Positions 51,204 to 61,288 are shown, counted from the first letter of the stretch. The stretch is DNA of 64,000 bases from CAZQIO01 sp964593405 (GCA_964593405.1 CAZQIO010000001.1:6638-70637); one strand, 5' to 3'. The notes: generated by a model not told the origin, from the letters alone. Program-made: numbers and translations.

Positions 51204-52622
51204 ATGAACAATTTAATGGAAAAAATTATATCTTTAGCAAAAAGAAGGGGATTTGTTTTCCCATCTTCTGAGATTTATGGGGGAATTTCAGGATTTTATG
51301 ATTTTGGACCTCTTGGGGTTGAAATGAAAAATAACATAAAAAAACTTTGGTGGAAAAAAATAGTCAGAGAGAGAGATGATGTTGTGGGAATTGATTCATC
51401 GATAATTCAAAACCCAAAAGTTTGGCAGGCTTCTGGTCATGTGGAAAGGTTTTTTGACCTTTTGACAGAGTGTAAAAATTGTCACAAAAGGTTTAGGGCT
51501 GACCATTTGATTGAGGAAATGAGAAATTCTGGAAAATTGGGTGAAATTGAAAAAGAAAAAGAAATAAAAGATATTTCAAAATTGATTGAAAAAATAAAAT
51601 GCCCAGAATGCGGAGGAGAATTGGTTCCTCCAAGACAATTTAATTTGATGCTCAAAACTTTTGTCGGGCCGGTTGAAGAGGAAAGTTCAATTTCTTTTTT
51701 GCGACCAGAGACAGCTCAAGGCATTTTTATTAATTTCAAAAACATAATGGAAACTCAAAGAAAAAAAATTCCCTTTGGTATAGCCCAAATCGGAAAAGCC
51801 TTTAGAAACGAAATCACTCCTAGAAATTTTCTCTACAGAGTTAGGGAATTTGAGCAAATGGAGTTGGAATTTTTTGTCAAACCAGGGGAAGATGAAAAAT
51901 GGTTTGAATATTGGGTAAAAGAGAGGTTCAATTGGTACATTAATGTTTTAGGAATTAAAAAGGAGAATTTAAGAATCAGAGAACACAAAAAAGAGGAATT
52001 AGCCCATTATGCAAAAGCCTGCGTTGATATCGAATACAAATTTCCCTTTGGTTGGGGAGAAATTGAAGGAATTGCAAACAGGACAGATTACGATTTAAAG
52101 AAGCACCAGGAATTTTCAGGACAGAACCTTTCTGTTTTCGATGAAAAAGAAAATAAAAAATATTTGCCCTATGTGATTGAGCCTTCTTGCGGAGTAGAAA
52201 GAATATTTTTCGCTTTGTTGTGCGATGCTTTCGAAGAAATTCCTGGAGGAAGGACAAAAACAACAAAGCCAACAAAGGAGGTTGAAATTTTACTCAAACT
52301 TGATAAAAAAGTTGCCCCAGTTAAGGTTGGAATTTTACCTTTAATCAGAACAAAAAAAGAATTGGTTCAAAAAGCTAGGGAAATTTATGAAAAGCTCAAA
52401 CCCCATTTCAATTGCGTTTTTGACGAGGTTGGCTCTATCGGAAGAAGATATAGAAGATTAGATGAGATTGGATGCCCCTTTGCAATTACTGTTGACTTTG
52501 AGAGTTTAGAAAAAGAAGATGTAACAATTAGAGAAAGAGACAGCATGGAACAAGAAAGGGTGAAAATAAAAGATTTGTTAAAAGTATTAAAAGAAAAACT
52601 TGAATTAGAAGATGATGTTTAA
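51204..52622 (+). CDS. glyS: Glycyl-tRNA synthetase, homodimeric class II type
   Basis: From the ATG at 51204 the enzyme has 472 residues. SLAKRRGFVFPSSEIYGGIS, GFYDFGPLGVEMKNNIKKLW, LRPETAQGIFINFKN (motif 2 region) and RNEITPRNFLYRVREFEQME identify the alpha-2 GlyRS. Motif 3 is in PYVIEPSCGVERIFFALL. A zinc ribbon (CKNCHKRF...CPECGGEL) is inserted. The C-terminal anticodon domain has VGSIGRRYRRLDEIGCPFAI. It charges tRNA-Gly. Confidence 0.95.
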   Translation: MNNLMEKIISLAKRRGFVFPSSEIYGGISGFYDFGPLGVEMKNNIKKLWWKKIVRERDDVVGIDSSIIQNPKVWQASGHVERFFDLLTECKNCHKRFRADHLIEEMRNSGKLGEIEKEKEIKDISKLIEKIKCPECGGELVPPRQFNLMLKTFVGPVEEESSISFLRPETAQGIFINFKNIMETQRKKIPFGIAQIGKAFRNEITPRNFLYRVREFEQMELEFFVKPGEDEKWFEYWVKERFNWYINVLGIKKENLRIREHKKEELAHYAKACVDIEYKFPFGWGEIEGIANRTDYDLKKHQEFSGQNLSVFDEKENKKYLPYVIEPSCGVERIFFALLCDAFEEIPGGRTKTTKPTKEVEILLKLDKKVAPVKVGILPLIRTKKELVQKAREIYEKLKPHFNCVFDEVGSIGRRYRRLDEIGCPFAITVDFESLEKEDVTIRERDSMEQERVKIKDLLKVLKEKLELEDDV

Positions 52623-53880
52623 AAAAGTTGTACTAAAAAATGGGTTAAGAATTCTTACTGTTCCTCAAAAAACAACGAGGGCGGTTACTGTTTTGGTTTT
52701 GGTTGGTAGCGGTTCCAAATATGAAGAAAAAGAAAAAAGCGGAATTTCTCACTTTTTAGAACACATGTTTTTCAAAGGAACAAAAAAAAGACCAAGCTCT
52801 CTGGCCATTGCCGAAACTCTAGACAAAGTTGGGGGCATTTACAATGGCTTTACCTCAAAAGATTATACTGGCTATTTTGCAAAAGTAGCAAAAGAACATT
52901 TTGAACTGGCCTTAGATTGGGTGGCAGACATTTTTTTAAATTCTATTTTGCCAGAAAAAGAGATTGAAAAAGAAAGAGGAGTGATCATTGAAGAAATTAA
53001 CATGAGAAAAGATCATCCAATAGAACACGTTCAAACACTTTGGCATCAACTACTGTACGGAGATCAACCTGCCGGATGGGACATTGCCGGAAGCGTCGAA
53101 ACTGTTTCAAAAATTACTCGGCAAGATCTAATTAAATTTAGAGAAAAACATTACATTGCCAAAAATACAATAGTTTGTTTGGCTGGGAATTTTGATCAAA
53201 AAACTGGAATTGAAAAAGTGAAAAAATATTTTTCAAAAATTAAAGAAGGCAAATTGCCACAAAAACCAAAAGTTATTGAAAAACAAAACTCGCCAGCTTT
53301 TTTAATTGAGGAAAGAAAAACTGATCAAACCCATCTTTGTCTGGGAGTGAGAACTTTTAATTTGTTTCATCCCTCAAGGTACGCCCAAGAAATTTTAGCT
53401 TTGGTTTTGGGGGGAATGATGAGTTCAAGGCTTTTTGAAACAATAAGGACAAAATTAGGCATTGCTTATTATGTAGACACCGAAGTCTATTTGGACCCAG
53501 ACAGTGGTTATTTAGTGACAAGAGCAGGTTTGGATAATGAAAAAGTTTTAACAGGCATTTTAGCGATTTTAAAAGAGTACAAAAAAATAAAAAAAGAAGG
53601 AATTTCAAAAGGAGAATTGAAAAAGGCGAAAGATTGCCTAAAGGGCAAAATGACTCTCCTTTTGGAATCTTCAGACGCTCTTGCTTCTTTCTATGCCAGC
53701 CAGGAGGTTTTGGAAAAGAAAATTTTATCTCCAGAACAAATTTTTGAAAAAATTGAAAAAGTTTCTCAAAAAGACATTTTGAAATTGGCCAGAGAAATTT
53801 TCAGACCAGAAAGATTAAACCTGGCAATGATTGGTCAATTTGATTCGAAAAAAACTTTAAAGAAAATTTTAAAGATATGA
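52612..53880 (+). CDS. M16-family zinc protease
   Basis: The 422-residue protein carries HFLEHMFFKG (HxxEH zinc site) near residue 47 and the more distal Glu in IEKERGVIIEEINMRKDHP. GGMMSSRLFETIRTKLGIAYYV marks the second domain. This is the processing-peptidase/PqqL-like form. It may degrade short peptides. The start is ATGATG, overlapping the glyS stop. Confidence 0.92.
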   Translation: MMFKKVVLKNGLRILTVPQKTTRAVTVLVLVGSGSKYEEKEKSGISHFLEHMFFKGTKKRPSSLAIAETLDKVGGIYNGFTSKDYTGYFAKVAKEHFELALDWVADIFLNSILPEKEIEKERGVIIEEINMRKDHPIEHVQTLWHQLLYGDQPAGWDIAGSVETVSKITRQDLIKFREKHYIAKNTIVCLAGNFDQKTGIEKVKKYFSKIKEGKLPQKPKVIEKQNSPAFLIEERKTDQTHLCLGVRTFNLFHPSRYAQEILALVLGGMMSSRLFETIRTKLGIAYYVDTEVYLDPDSGYLVTRAGLDNEKVLTGILAILKEYKKIKKEGISKGELKKAKDCLKGKMTLLLESSDALASFYASQEVLEKKILSPEQIFEKIEKVSQKDILKLAREIFRPERLNLAMIGQFDSKKTLKKILKI

Positions 53881-54884
53881 AAGAGAAAAATTTTTTAGAT
53901 CTTTCATGGAGTTCAATTTTCAAAATAGTTGTTACCCTTTTTTTCATTTTTGTCGTTTATAAAATTCAAGAAATTTTAATGCTTGTTATCTTTTCTTTGA
54001 TCATTTTTCTTTTGTTTGAACCAGCCATCAATTTTCTAGAAGAAAAAAAGATAAAGAGAGCAATTTCTGTCCCCTTACTTTATTTTTCTTTCTTTTTGAT
54101 TTTGGGGACATTGACGTTTTTCTTTTCAGCCCCGATTGTTGGAGAGTTTGATAAATTTGCCAAACGGATCCCAGAACATTTTGAGAAAATTTCCCCTTTT
54201 TTTCAAAGACTGGGTATTGAAGCCTTTGAAAGTTTTGAAAGCTTTACCAAATCTTTCCAAGAATGGTTAATTAGGGCCTCAAGCAGTATTTTCTCTGCCA
54301 TTTCGGCAATTTTTGGGGGAATATTTTCCACATTGACCATTTTTTCTTTTTCTTTCTTTTTGTCCCTCGAAGGAAAAGAAATCGAAAAATTAGTGGCCCT
54401 TTTTTTGCCCAAAGAAAAACAAGAAAAAGTTTTAAAGATTTTAAAAAGTTGTCAAGAAAAAGTATCCTTTTGGTTTGCCATTAGGCTTTTGGGTTGTTTT
54501 TTTGTCGGGCTTTTCACTTTTTTCACTTTGAAGGTTTTAAACATTGAGTATTCCTTTTCTCTTAGTGTTCTGAGTGGAGTTTTAAATTTAATACCGATTC
54601 TAGGGCCGATTTTCGCCGCTGCTTTCGTTGCCATTTTTGTCAGTATAAATTCTTTTTCGAAGGCCATTTTCTTTTTAGTTGCTTTTGTTTTGATTCAACA
54701 AATTGAGGGAAATTTTTTAACTCCTCTCTTTACCAACAAATTGATTAAAATGTCTCCCTTTTTAGTTTTATTTTCCATTTTGGTAGGAGCTAAACTTTTT
54801 GGTTTTTGGGGATCGATTTTGGCCATTCCCTTGGGTGCAATTTTTTTGGAGTTTTTGAAAGAGTTTTTTGGTAAAGAAAGTTAA
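53877..54884 (+). CDS. AI-2E family membrane permease
   Basis: The 335-residue protein has about seven membrane helices and the C-terminal signature IPILGPIFAAAFVAIFVSINSF, then VLIQQIEGNFLTPLFTNKLIKM and FGFWGSILAIPLGAIFLEFL, all of the AI-2E/PerM family. Members export small molecules or act as Na+/H+ exchangers. The substrate is unknown. It overlaps its neighbours on both sides by a few bases. Confidence 0.9.
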   Translation: MKEKNFLDLSWSSIFKIVVTLFFIFVVYKIQEILMLVIFSLIIFLLFEPAINFLEEKKIKRAISVPLLYFSFFLILGTLTFFFSAPIVGEFDKFAKRIPEHFEKISPFFQRLGIEAFESFESFTKSFQEWLIRASSSIFSAISAIFGGIFSTLTIFSFSFFLSLEGKEIEKLVALFLPKEKQEKVLKILKSCQEKVSFWFAIRLLGCFFVGLFTFFTLKVLNIEYSFSLSVLSGVLNLIPILGPIFAAAFVAIFVSINSFSKAIFFLVAFVLIQQIEGNFLTPLFTNKLIKMSPFLVLFSILVGAKLFGFWGSILAIPLGAIFLEFLKEFFGKES

Positions 54885-55588
54885 TGGGAATTTTGTATGT
54901 AGTCGCTACACCAATTGGTAATTTAAAAGACATCACCCTCAGAGCCCTGGAAGTTTTGAGGTCAGTCGATTTGATATTGACTGAAGACACAAGAGTAGCC
55001 AAAAAACTTTTAGATCATTATGGAATAAAAAAACCTCTTTTAAGTTATCATCAACACTCAAAATTAGAAAGAATTAACGAAATTGTTCAACTTTTGCGAT
55101 CTGGGAAAAATTTAGCTTTAATTTCTGATGCGGGAACTCCCGGTATTTCCGATCCCGGGGGGAAACTAATAGAAAAACTAAAGGAAAATCTAAAAGAAAT
55201 TAAAATTGTACCCATTCCTGGACCCTCTGCTATTGTTGCCGCAGCTTCCGTTTCTGGTTTTCCAATGGACAGGTTTTTATTTTTAGGTTTTTGCCCAAAA
55301 AAGAAAAAAAGAAAAAAATTTTTCAATGAGGTTTTGAGTTCAAAATATCCAGTTATCTTTTACGAATCTCCCCACCGTCTCATTAAAACTTTAACAGAGC
55401 TTTCTTCAATGGCCAAAATTCTTAATTTGCGAGTAAAAATTGTAATAGCAAAGGAATTAACAAAAAAGTTTGAAACAATTTTCAGGGGAGAAATTGAAAA
55501 GGTGATTGAGCAGCTTCAAAAAGAAAAAATAAAAGGGGAATTTGTTTTAATAGTTAAGACCGAATCAAATTTGCTTAAAAAACATTGA
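54884..55588 (+). CDS. rsmI: 16S rRNA (cytidine-1402 2'-O)-methyltransferase RsmI
   Basis: The 234-residue protein starts LYVVATPIGNLKDITLRALE, followed by LTEDTRVAKKLLDHYGI, ALISDAGTPGISDPGGKLI, PIPGPSAIVAAASVSGFP, FYESPHRLIKTLTEL and KIVIAKELTKKFETIFRG. This covers every RsmI block. It modifies the decoding centre of 16S rRNA. The start overlaps the preceding stop (TAATG). Confidence 0.96.
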   Translation: MGILYVVATPIGNLKDITLRALEVLRSVDLILTEDTRVAKKLLDHYGIKKPLLSYHQHSKLERINEIVQLLRSGKNLALISDAGTPGISDPGGKLIEKLKENLKEIKIVPIPGPSAIVAAASVSGFPMDRFLFLGFCPKKKKRKKFFNEVLSSKYPVIFYESPHRLIKTLTELSSMAKILNLRVKIVIAKELTKKFETIFRGEIEKVIEQLQKEKIKGEFVLIVKTESNLLKKH

Positions 55589-55606
55589 TTGGTTAAGATA
55601 AGTAGT

Positions 55607-56242
55607 ATGGGTTTTCAAAATCTAGAAAATTTTTCTTTTTCTTTTTTGTTGGCAAACTTTGTTTTGCTTTTTGGAATTTTAGTGGCAAAAATTTTTGAGA
55701 GAATATCTTTGAGATTTTTAGAGAAAATTAAATTAGACCAAATACTAAAGAGAATAGGCTGGAAAGAGGCCACAGAGAGTATTGGGGCAGAAATTTCGCT
55801 TCAAAATTTTATCTCCCAATTGGTTAAGTGGTTTTTTATTTTTTTATTTTTGATGGCCTTTTTTGAGATTTTGCAACTAGAAAAAGTTAGCGAATTTTTC
55901 GAGACGATCGTTCGTTACTATCCGAACATTTTCATTTCAGTAGTTATTTTTTTGACAGTAGTTTATTTGGTTGATTTTTCAAGAAAAATTTTTGTTGCCT
56001 CTTTTGACAAAGAAAAAATTGTTTACTCTCCTTTGGTTGGGAAGGGTCTTTCTTTCTTCATTTGGATTTTGACAATTTTGGCAATTTTGTACCAGTTGAA
56101 GATCGTTCCAGAGTTAATTTTGGTAACATTTGTTGGACTAGTTGGAATGATTTCTTTGGCCGTTGGAATTTCTTTTGGCCTGGGCGGAAAAGATTTTGCC
56201 TCAAAATTTTTAAGAGAATTACAAGAAAAACTCAAAAAATAA
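55607..56242 (+). CDS. Mechanosensitive-channel-like membrane protein (TM-helix repeat family)
   Basis: From the ATG at 55607 (an in-frame TTG lies at 55589) this 211-residue protein has four to five helices. The repeat LIWKEATESIGAEISLQNFI-like IGWKEATESIGAEI and the ending VGISFGLGGKDFASKFLREL match small proteins with the conserved TM helix found in MscS relatives. No MscS beta-domain follows. Channel activity is inferred only from the family. Confidence 0.72.
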   Translation: MGFQNLENFSFSFLLANFVLLFGILVAKIFERISLRFLEKIKLDQILKRIGWKEATESIGAEISLQNFISQLVKWFFIFLFLMAFFEILQLEKVSEFFETIVRYYPNIFISVVIFLTVVYLVDFSRKIFVASFDKEKIVYSPLVGKGLSFFIWILTILAILYQLKIVPELILVTFVGLVGMISLAVGISFGLGGKDFASKFLRELQEKLKK

Positions 56243-56244
56243 AC

Positions 56245-58032
56245 ATGGAGTACTTACATAAAGAGGATTTCAAAAGAATGATTTTACTTTCTTTTGAAAC
56301 TATAGAAAGAGAAAAAGAGACGATAAACAGAATTAATGTTTTCCCAGTTCCTGACCAAGATACTGGAACAAATTTGGCTGCCACTTTAAGAGGAATGAAA
56401 GAAGCTGTAGAAAAGGCAGAATTTCAGACTTTAGAAAAACTTTCCAGGGCAGCCCTTGAAGGAGCTTTAACAAATGCTCAGGGTAATGCGGGAGTAATTT
56501 TTACTGGTTTTTTAGCTGGTTTTTTGTCTAAGTTTGATAAAAACCCAATTGATGCAAAAAAGTTAGCAGAAGCCTTTGAAGAAGGAAGAAAAAGTGCTCA
56601 AAATTCAATTTTAAAACCAAAAGAAGGGACAATTTTAGATGTAATAGAAGCTACAGCAAAAACTTTTCAAAAAGAGGCAGAAAGAGAGAAAAATATTGTA
56701 AAAATTTTTGAAAAAGCGATCGAAGCAGCAAAAGAAGCTCTTTTGCAAACTAGGGAAAAGCTTGAAATTTTAAAAAGAGCAAACGTTGTCGATGCTGGAG
56801 GGCTTGGGTTTTTAATGATTTTGGAAAGTTATTTGGAGGCACTGCGACCAACAAAAAAAATGGAAAAGGAAAAAGAAAGTTCGGTTCATGAGGTGAAAAA
56901 ATTTATTCAAGTTTTAAAGAATAGATACGAAATAGTTTCTTTGATTTTAAACCCAAAAATTGAGCAAGAAAGGATAAAAGAAAAATTAAAAAAATTTGGC
57001 AATTGCATAGACATTGTTTTAGTGGGTGAAAAAATGAAAATTCACATTCATACAGATTGGCCAGAAGAAGTTAGGGAAGTTTTAAAAACAATTGGAAAGA
57101 TTGAAGATTTGAGGATCGAAGATATGACAAAAGAAGTTAGTGGTGAACCATCTCTTAAAAAAGTTTCGATCGGAATTGTTACAGAGGATGTAGCCTGCCT
57201 TTTGCCAAAAATTTTAGAAAGATATAATATTGAGTTGGCGCAAACAAAATTTGATTGGCCAGAATTGGAAAAGATTCCTGGAGAGAATATTTATCAAAAA
57301 ATAAAAAAAGCCTATGAGATTGGAATTGAAACAAGACCAAAAACTTCTCAGGCCACCCCAAAATCTTATCTCGATGCTTTTAAAAAGCAACTTCAAAGGT
57401 TTGACAAAGTTTTGTGTGTTACTGTGAGTTCAAAAATTTCTGGTTGCTACAATTCAGCCTGCCAAGCAAAAGAGATGCTGTTAGAGAGTGAAAAAGAAAG
57501 AGTTTTTATTTTAGACTCTTTGAATGCGGCAGCAGGTCAAGCCCTCTTGATTTTAAGAGCGATTGAATTAATTCAAGAGCAAAGGGAAATGCCAGAAATT
57601 TTAGACGCCCTTAAAAGGTTAATTCCTCAAACCCACACCTACATTATTTTCGCAGACCCAAAAGGACCAGAATTTATTGGGAGAATCACTAAAAGTCAGG
57701 CAAACTGGATTAGAAGAATGAAAAAATTGGGAATTCATCCCTTGATGGAATTTAAAAAAGGAGTGCTTAAAAAAGGGGGGATGATTTTTGCCAAAGACGA
57801 GCCAGAGGCAATTTTCAAAAAAATTTTAAAAGAAAGTAAAAAAGAGAGAAAATTAGGGAAAAAAATCAGAATTGTCATCAATCACGCCGATAATCTTGAG
57901 GGCGCAAAAAAATTAAAGGAAATGTTAAAGAAAATTGGGGCCGAAGTTTCTTTCATTTCAGAGGGATCACCGATAATTTGTGCGGTAACTGGTCCTGGAA
58001 CTTTAATTGCCGGCTGGCAAGCGATTGAATAA
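56245..58032 (+). CDS. Fatty-acid-kinase-like fusion: FakA (DhaL) plus DegV/FakB domain
   Basis: From the ATG at 56245 the protein has 595 residues. The N-terminal DhaL kinase has NVFPVPDQDTGTNLAATLRG and GNAGVIFTGFLAGF. The middle part has KIHIHTDWPEEV, typical of FakA. From about residue 308 a DegV domain follows (SIGIVTEDVACLLPKI, TSQATPKSYLDAF, VTVSSKISGCYNSA, TGPGTLIAGWQ). In Firmicutes FakA phosphorylates fatty acids held by a separate FakB, so this would join kinase and carrier. Three DegV genes and plsY follow. Confidence 0.82.
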   Translation: MEYLHKEDFKRMILLSFETIEREKETINRINVFPVPDQDTGTNLAATLRGMKEAVEKAEFQTLEKLSRAALEGALTNAQGNAGVIFTGFLAGFLSKFDKNPIDAKKLAEAFEEGRKSAQNSILKPKEGTILDVIEATAKTFQKEAEREKNIVKIFEKAIEAAKEALLQTREKLEILKRANVVDAGGLGFLMILESYLEALRPTKKMEKEKESSVHEVKKFIQVLKNRYEIVSLILNPKIEQERIKEKLKKFGNCIDIVLVGEKMKIHIHTDWPEEVREVLKTIGKIEDLRIEDMTKEVSGEPSLKKVSIGIVTEDVACLLPKILERYNIELAQTKFDWPELEKIPGENIYQKIKKAYEIGIETRPKTSQATPKSYLDAFKKQLQRFDKVLCVTVSSKISGCYNSACQAKEMLLESEKERVFILDSLNAAAGQALLILRAIELIQEQREMPEILDALKRLIPQTHTYIIFADPKGPEFIGRITKSQANWIRRMKKLGIHPLMEFKKGVLKKGGMIFAKDEPEAIFKKILKESKKERKLGKKIRIVINHADNLEGAKKLKEMLKKIGAEVSFISEGSPIICAVTGPGTLIAGWQAIE

Positions 58033-58033
58033 G

Positions 58034-58900
58034 ATGAAAACAAAACAAAAAATCGGAATAGTGGCTGATGAAGGAGGGGATTTACCAAAAGAATTGATTG
58101 AAAAGCATCGAATCTCGATCGTTCCTTTTAAAGTTGATTTGGGCCAAATGGAAAATTTACCAGGAAGCATTTTTCAAAAAATCAGGGAGGCAGAAAAAAG
58201 AGGTTTGAAAAGTTTTGTTAAAACTTCCCAGCCATCGCCCGGAGATTTTTTAAATGCCTTTAGAGAAAAACTAAAGGAATTTGAAGAAATAATTTGCATT
58301 ACTGTTACCTCAAAGCATTCAGGGACTTTCAATTCTGCTTTGCAGGTTAAAAATTTTTTGGCAGAAAGAGAAAGAATTCATGTTGTAGATTCAATGAGCG
58401 TTTCTGGGGGAGAGGGTTTGATCATTTTAAAAGCGATAGAATTAATTTCGCAAGGTTTGAAAACAAGAGAGATTTTGGATAAATTGAAAGATTGCATTTT
58501 AAAGACAAACCTCATTTTTTTACTCAAAGACCCAAAATGGTTAGAAAATTCAGGGAGAATTCCAAAGGTTTTGGGTGCTTTTTTGAGAAAAATGCAAAAT
58601 TTAGGTTTCCATCCAATCTTGGGTGTAAAAAGAGGAAGGGTGGTGCCTGTTGGAGTTAAAAAAGGAATAGAAGATATGGCCAGCGCCCTTTTTGATGAAC
58701 TAAAAAAGAAAATTTCAGAGAGAGAAAAAATTAGCGTTGCCATAACTCACGCCGACAATGAATTTGAGGCAAAAAAATTGGAAAATTTAGTAAAAGGTCT
58801 AAAAAATTGTGAAATTAAGTTTTTAAACATCATCGGAGAAATAGTCGGTGGGCTTTCTGGTCCTGGAGCAGTTGCTCTAGCTTGGCAAACATGCACGTAG
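58034..58900 (+). CDS. DegV/FakB fatty-acid-binding protein 1
   Basis: From the ATG at 58034 the 288-residue protein has KIGIVADEGGDLPKELIEKH, TSQPSPGDFLNAF, ITVTSKHSGTFNSALQ, VVDSMSVSGGEGLIILKAIE and GLSGPGAVALAWQ. DegV proteins hold one fatty acid in a buried pocket. It follows the fusion gene and overlaps uppS by ten bases. The family is clear; the preferred fatty acid is not. Confidence 0.88.
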   Translation: MKTKQKIGIVADEGGDLPKELIEKHRISIVPFKVDLGQMENLPGSIFQKIREAEKRGLKSFVKTSQPSPGDFLNAFREKLKEFEEIICITVTSKHSGTFNSALQVKNFLAERERIHVVDSMSVSGGEGLIILKAIELISQGLKTREILDKLKDCILKTNLIFLLKDPKWLENSGRIPKVLGAFLRKMQNLGFHPILGVKRGRVVPVGVKKGIEDMASALFDELKKKISEREKISVAITHADNEFEAKKLENLVKGLKNCEIKFLNIIGEIVGGLSGPGAVALAWQTCT

Positions 58901-59577
58901 CTTTAATTCCAGACGGAAATAGAAGATGGGCAAAAAGAAAAAATTTACCCCCTTGGCAAGGACATATTGAGGGAGCGAAAACTTTAGAAAAAATTTTAGA
59001 GAAAGCCTGGGAAATGAAAATTCCTTATTTTACTTTTTGGGGATCTTCCCTAGATAATTTAACAAAAAGACCAAAAAAAGAAGTTTCGGTTTTATTTTCG
59101 CTCTATCAACGATATTTTTCAAAGCTTTTGAAAGAAAAAAGAATTTTCAAAGAGAAAGTCAAAGTTTCTGTTTTGGGAAGGTGGAAAGAGATTTTGCCAA
59201 AGAAAGTAAAAGAAATAATTTTTAAGCTTGTACAAAAAACAAAAAATCATGATCAATACTTTTTAACTTTTTTGATCGGTTACAATGGCACTGACGAAAT
59301 GCTGGAGGCAATGAAAAAAATCGCAAAAAAAGGAATTAAAAAAATTGATGAAAAAATTTTGTTGGAAAATTTGTGGACAGGTTTTTTGCCTCCGGTTGAT
59401 TTGGTAATTAGAACAGGATGTGAAAGAGACCCCCACAATTCTGCTGGTTTTATGATGTGGCAGACAGCCTATTCTCAGTTTTATTTCACAAAAACTTTAT
59501 TTCCAGATTTTTCGCCAGAGGAATTTGAAAGGGCAATTAAAGATTTTGAAAAAAGAGAAAGAAGGTTTGGGGCTTGA
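58891..59577 (+). CDS. uppS: Isoprenyl diphosphate synthase (UppS family)
   Basis: From the ATG at 58891 the 228-residue enzyme starts MHVALIPDGNRRWAKRKNLP, with HIEGAKTLEKILEKAWEMKI, SLDNLTKRPKKEV, LIGYNGTDEM, PPVDLVIRTG and the C-terminal SQFYFTKTLFPDFSPEEFERA. These are the cis-prenyltransferase blocks (DGNRRWA for the diphosphate). It makes the undecaprenyl carrier for wall synthesis, here or a similar long chain. The usual E/F after SQFYF is kept in spirit. It sits among fatty-acid kinase genes. Confidence 0.92.
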   Translation: MHVALIPDGNRRWAKRKNLPPWQGHIEGAKTLEKILEKAWEMKIPYFTFWGSSLDNLTKRPKKEVSVLFSLYQRYFSKLLKEKRIFKEKVKVSVLGRWKEILPKKVKEIIFKLVQKTKNHDQYFLTFLIGYNGTDEMLEAMKKIAKKGIKKIDEKILLENLWTGFLPPVDLVIRTGCERDPHNSAGFMMWQTAYSQFYFTKTLFPDFSPEEFERAIKDFEKRERRFGA

Positions 59578-59587
59578 AAGTAAAAGC

Positions 59588-60460
59588 ATGAAAAAAATTA
59601 GTTTGATAGCCGGAGAAACTGCTTCTTTACCAAAAGAAATTGTTGAAAAATACAGAATAACTGTAGTTCCTTATGTTGTTGATTGGAGAGATGGAGAAAA
59701 TTTAAAAGGGGAAAATATTTTTCAAAAAATGAGAAACGCTGACAAATTGGGAATTAAAAGTTTGCCAAAAACCTCTCAACCTTCTCCCTGGACTTATAAA
59801 AAATTTTTTGAAGAAGAATTAAAAAAGAGCGAAAAAATAATTTGTATTACTTTGAGTTCAAAACTTTCTGGTGGATACAATTCTGCTTTGAAAGCGAGGG
59901 AAATGATAGAGGAAGGAAAAGAAAGAATTTTTATTTTAGATTCTTTTAATGTCACAATTGGCGAAGGATTAATTGTTTATCAAATGGCAGAATTGATAGA
60001 AAAAGAAAAAGACATTAAAAAAATTTTAGAAAAATTTGAAGAAATAAAGAATAATACTCATTTAATTGGAATGGTTGCTTCTCCAAAATGGTTGGAAGCA
60101 GGTGGAAGAATTTCTCATTCCTTTTCTGTTTTGCTCTCTCAAATGCAAAAACTCGGAATGAGGCCTTTAATCGGGGTAAGAGATGGTGAAGTTAAAGCAG
60201 TGGCTTTAAAAATGAGAGCAAAAGATGTTCCCAGCGCTCTTTTTAATCAGTTCAAAAAAGAAATAGAGAAAAAGGGAGGGGAAATAAAAGTTGCAATCGG
60301 ACACGCTGACAATTTAAAAGAGGCAGAAAAGCTTAAAGAGTTAATTTCCCAAAATCTAAAGAATGTTGAAGTTTTGTTTTTGGGTCTGATAGATCCAGTG
60401 ATTGGAGTCCATGTTGGCCCAGGTACCATAGGTTTAGCCTGGACTTTTGACCTTTCATGA
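59588..60460 (+). CDS. DegV/FakB fatty-acid-binding protein 2
   Basis: From the ATG at 59588 the protein has 290 residues: ISLIAGETASLPKEIVEKYR, TSQPSPWTYKKFF, ITLSSKLSGGYNSALKARE, ILDSFNVTIGEGLIVYQMAE and VHVGPGTIGLAWT. It is the second free DegV paralogue and is coupled to the next by ATGA. Sequence divergence among the three suggests different ligands. Confidence 0.88.
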   Translation: MKKISLIAGETASLPKEIVEKYRITVVPYVVDWRDGENLKGENIFQKMRNADKLGIKSLPKTSQPSPWTYKKFFEEELKKSEKIICITLSSKLSGGYNSALKAREMIEEGKERIFILDSFNVTIGEGLIVYQMAELIEKEKDIKKILEKFEEIKNNTHLIGMVASPKWLEAGGRISHSFSVLLSQMQKLGMRPLIGVRDGEVKAVALKMRAKDVPSALFNQFKKEIEKKGGEIKVAIGHADNLKEAEKLKELISQNLKNVEVLFLGLIDPVIGVHVGPGTIGLAWTFDLS

Positions 60461-61288
60461 AAAAAATCGGGATTATAACTGAAGATGCTTGTTCTTTGCC
60501 AGAGAAATTGATTAGAGATTTTGGAATTGAAATTGTAAAGCTTTATTTTCCGGAATGGGAAAAATTTCCGGAGAAAAATTTGTATCAGTTAATGAAAGAA
60601 ACAAAAGCCACTTCAAAAACTTCCGCTCCTCCACCTGGTGAATATTTATCAGCCTACAAAAAACTAGATCAGGAATTTGAAAAAATTTTAGTTATCACTG
60701 TTTCATCAAAATTGTCTGCCTGTTTCAATTCAGCCTTCCAGGCCAAAGAACTTTTCGAAAAACCTGAGAAAGTTTTTATCTTCAATTCTTTACAGACAGT
60801 TTGCGGCCAGGGCCTTTTAGTTTTAAAAGCAGCTGAATTAATCGAGGAAGGAAAAGAGATTGACGAAATTTTAAAGATCCTTGAGAATTTAAAAAAGAAA
60901 ATAAAACTTTTTGGCTTTTTAAAAAACCTATTGGGCAGAAAAAATTGGCAGAGTGAAAAGATGGCAAACTGTTGTTTTTCAAATTTTAAAAGGATTGGGT
61001 GTCTATCCATATTTGGGAATAGAGGATGGGGTAGTAAAATTAACTGGTTTTAATTTGTGGGCTGACGATGAATTCGAAGCAATGTTCAACCAATTGAAGC
61101 ATCAAGCAAAGAAAGGAAAAATTGTTGTCGGAATAAACTACACTGATAACATAGAATTTGCTTTTAAATTAAAAGAAAGACTAGAAAATGATTTGAAGGC
61201 AAAAGTTTTATTTTGCTTAATGGTTCCACCAATAGTTGGAGCAAATTCAGGTCCAGGGACAATTTTGGCCACTTGCTACAATGTATAA
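60457..61288 (+). pseudogene. DegV/FakB protein 3, frameshifted
   Basis: The first part, KIGIITEDACSLPEKLIRD to KIKLFGFLKNL, is a normal DegV N-terminal domain. Near 60930 the frame changes; the rest continues in another frame as WAEKIGRVKRWQTVVFQILK, then GVYPYLGIEDGVVKLTGF and ANSGPGTILATC. Adding one base restores about 275 residues with both domains. It is either a recent loss, a sequencing error or, less likely, programmed shifting. Its overlap with DegV 2 is ATGA. Confidence 0.8.
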
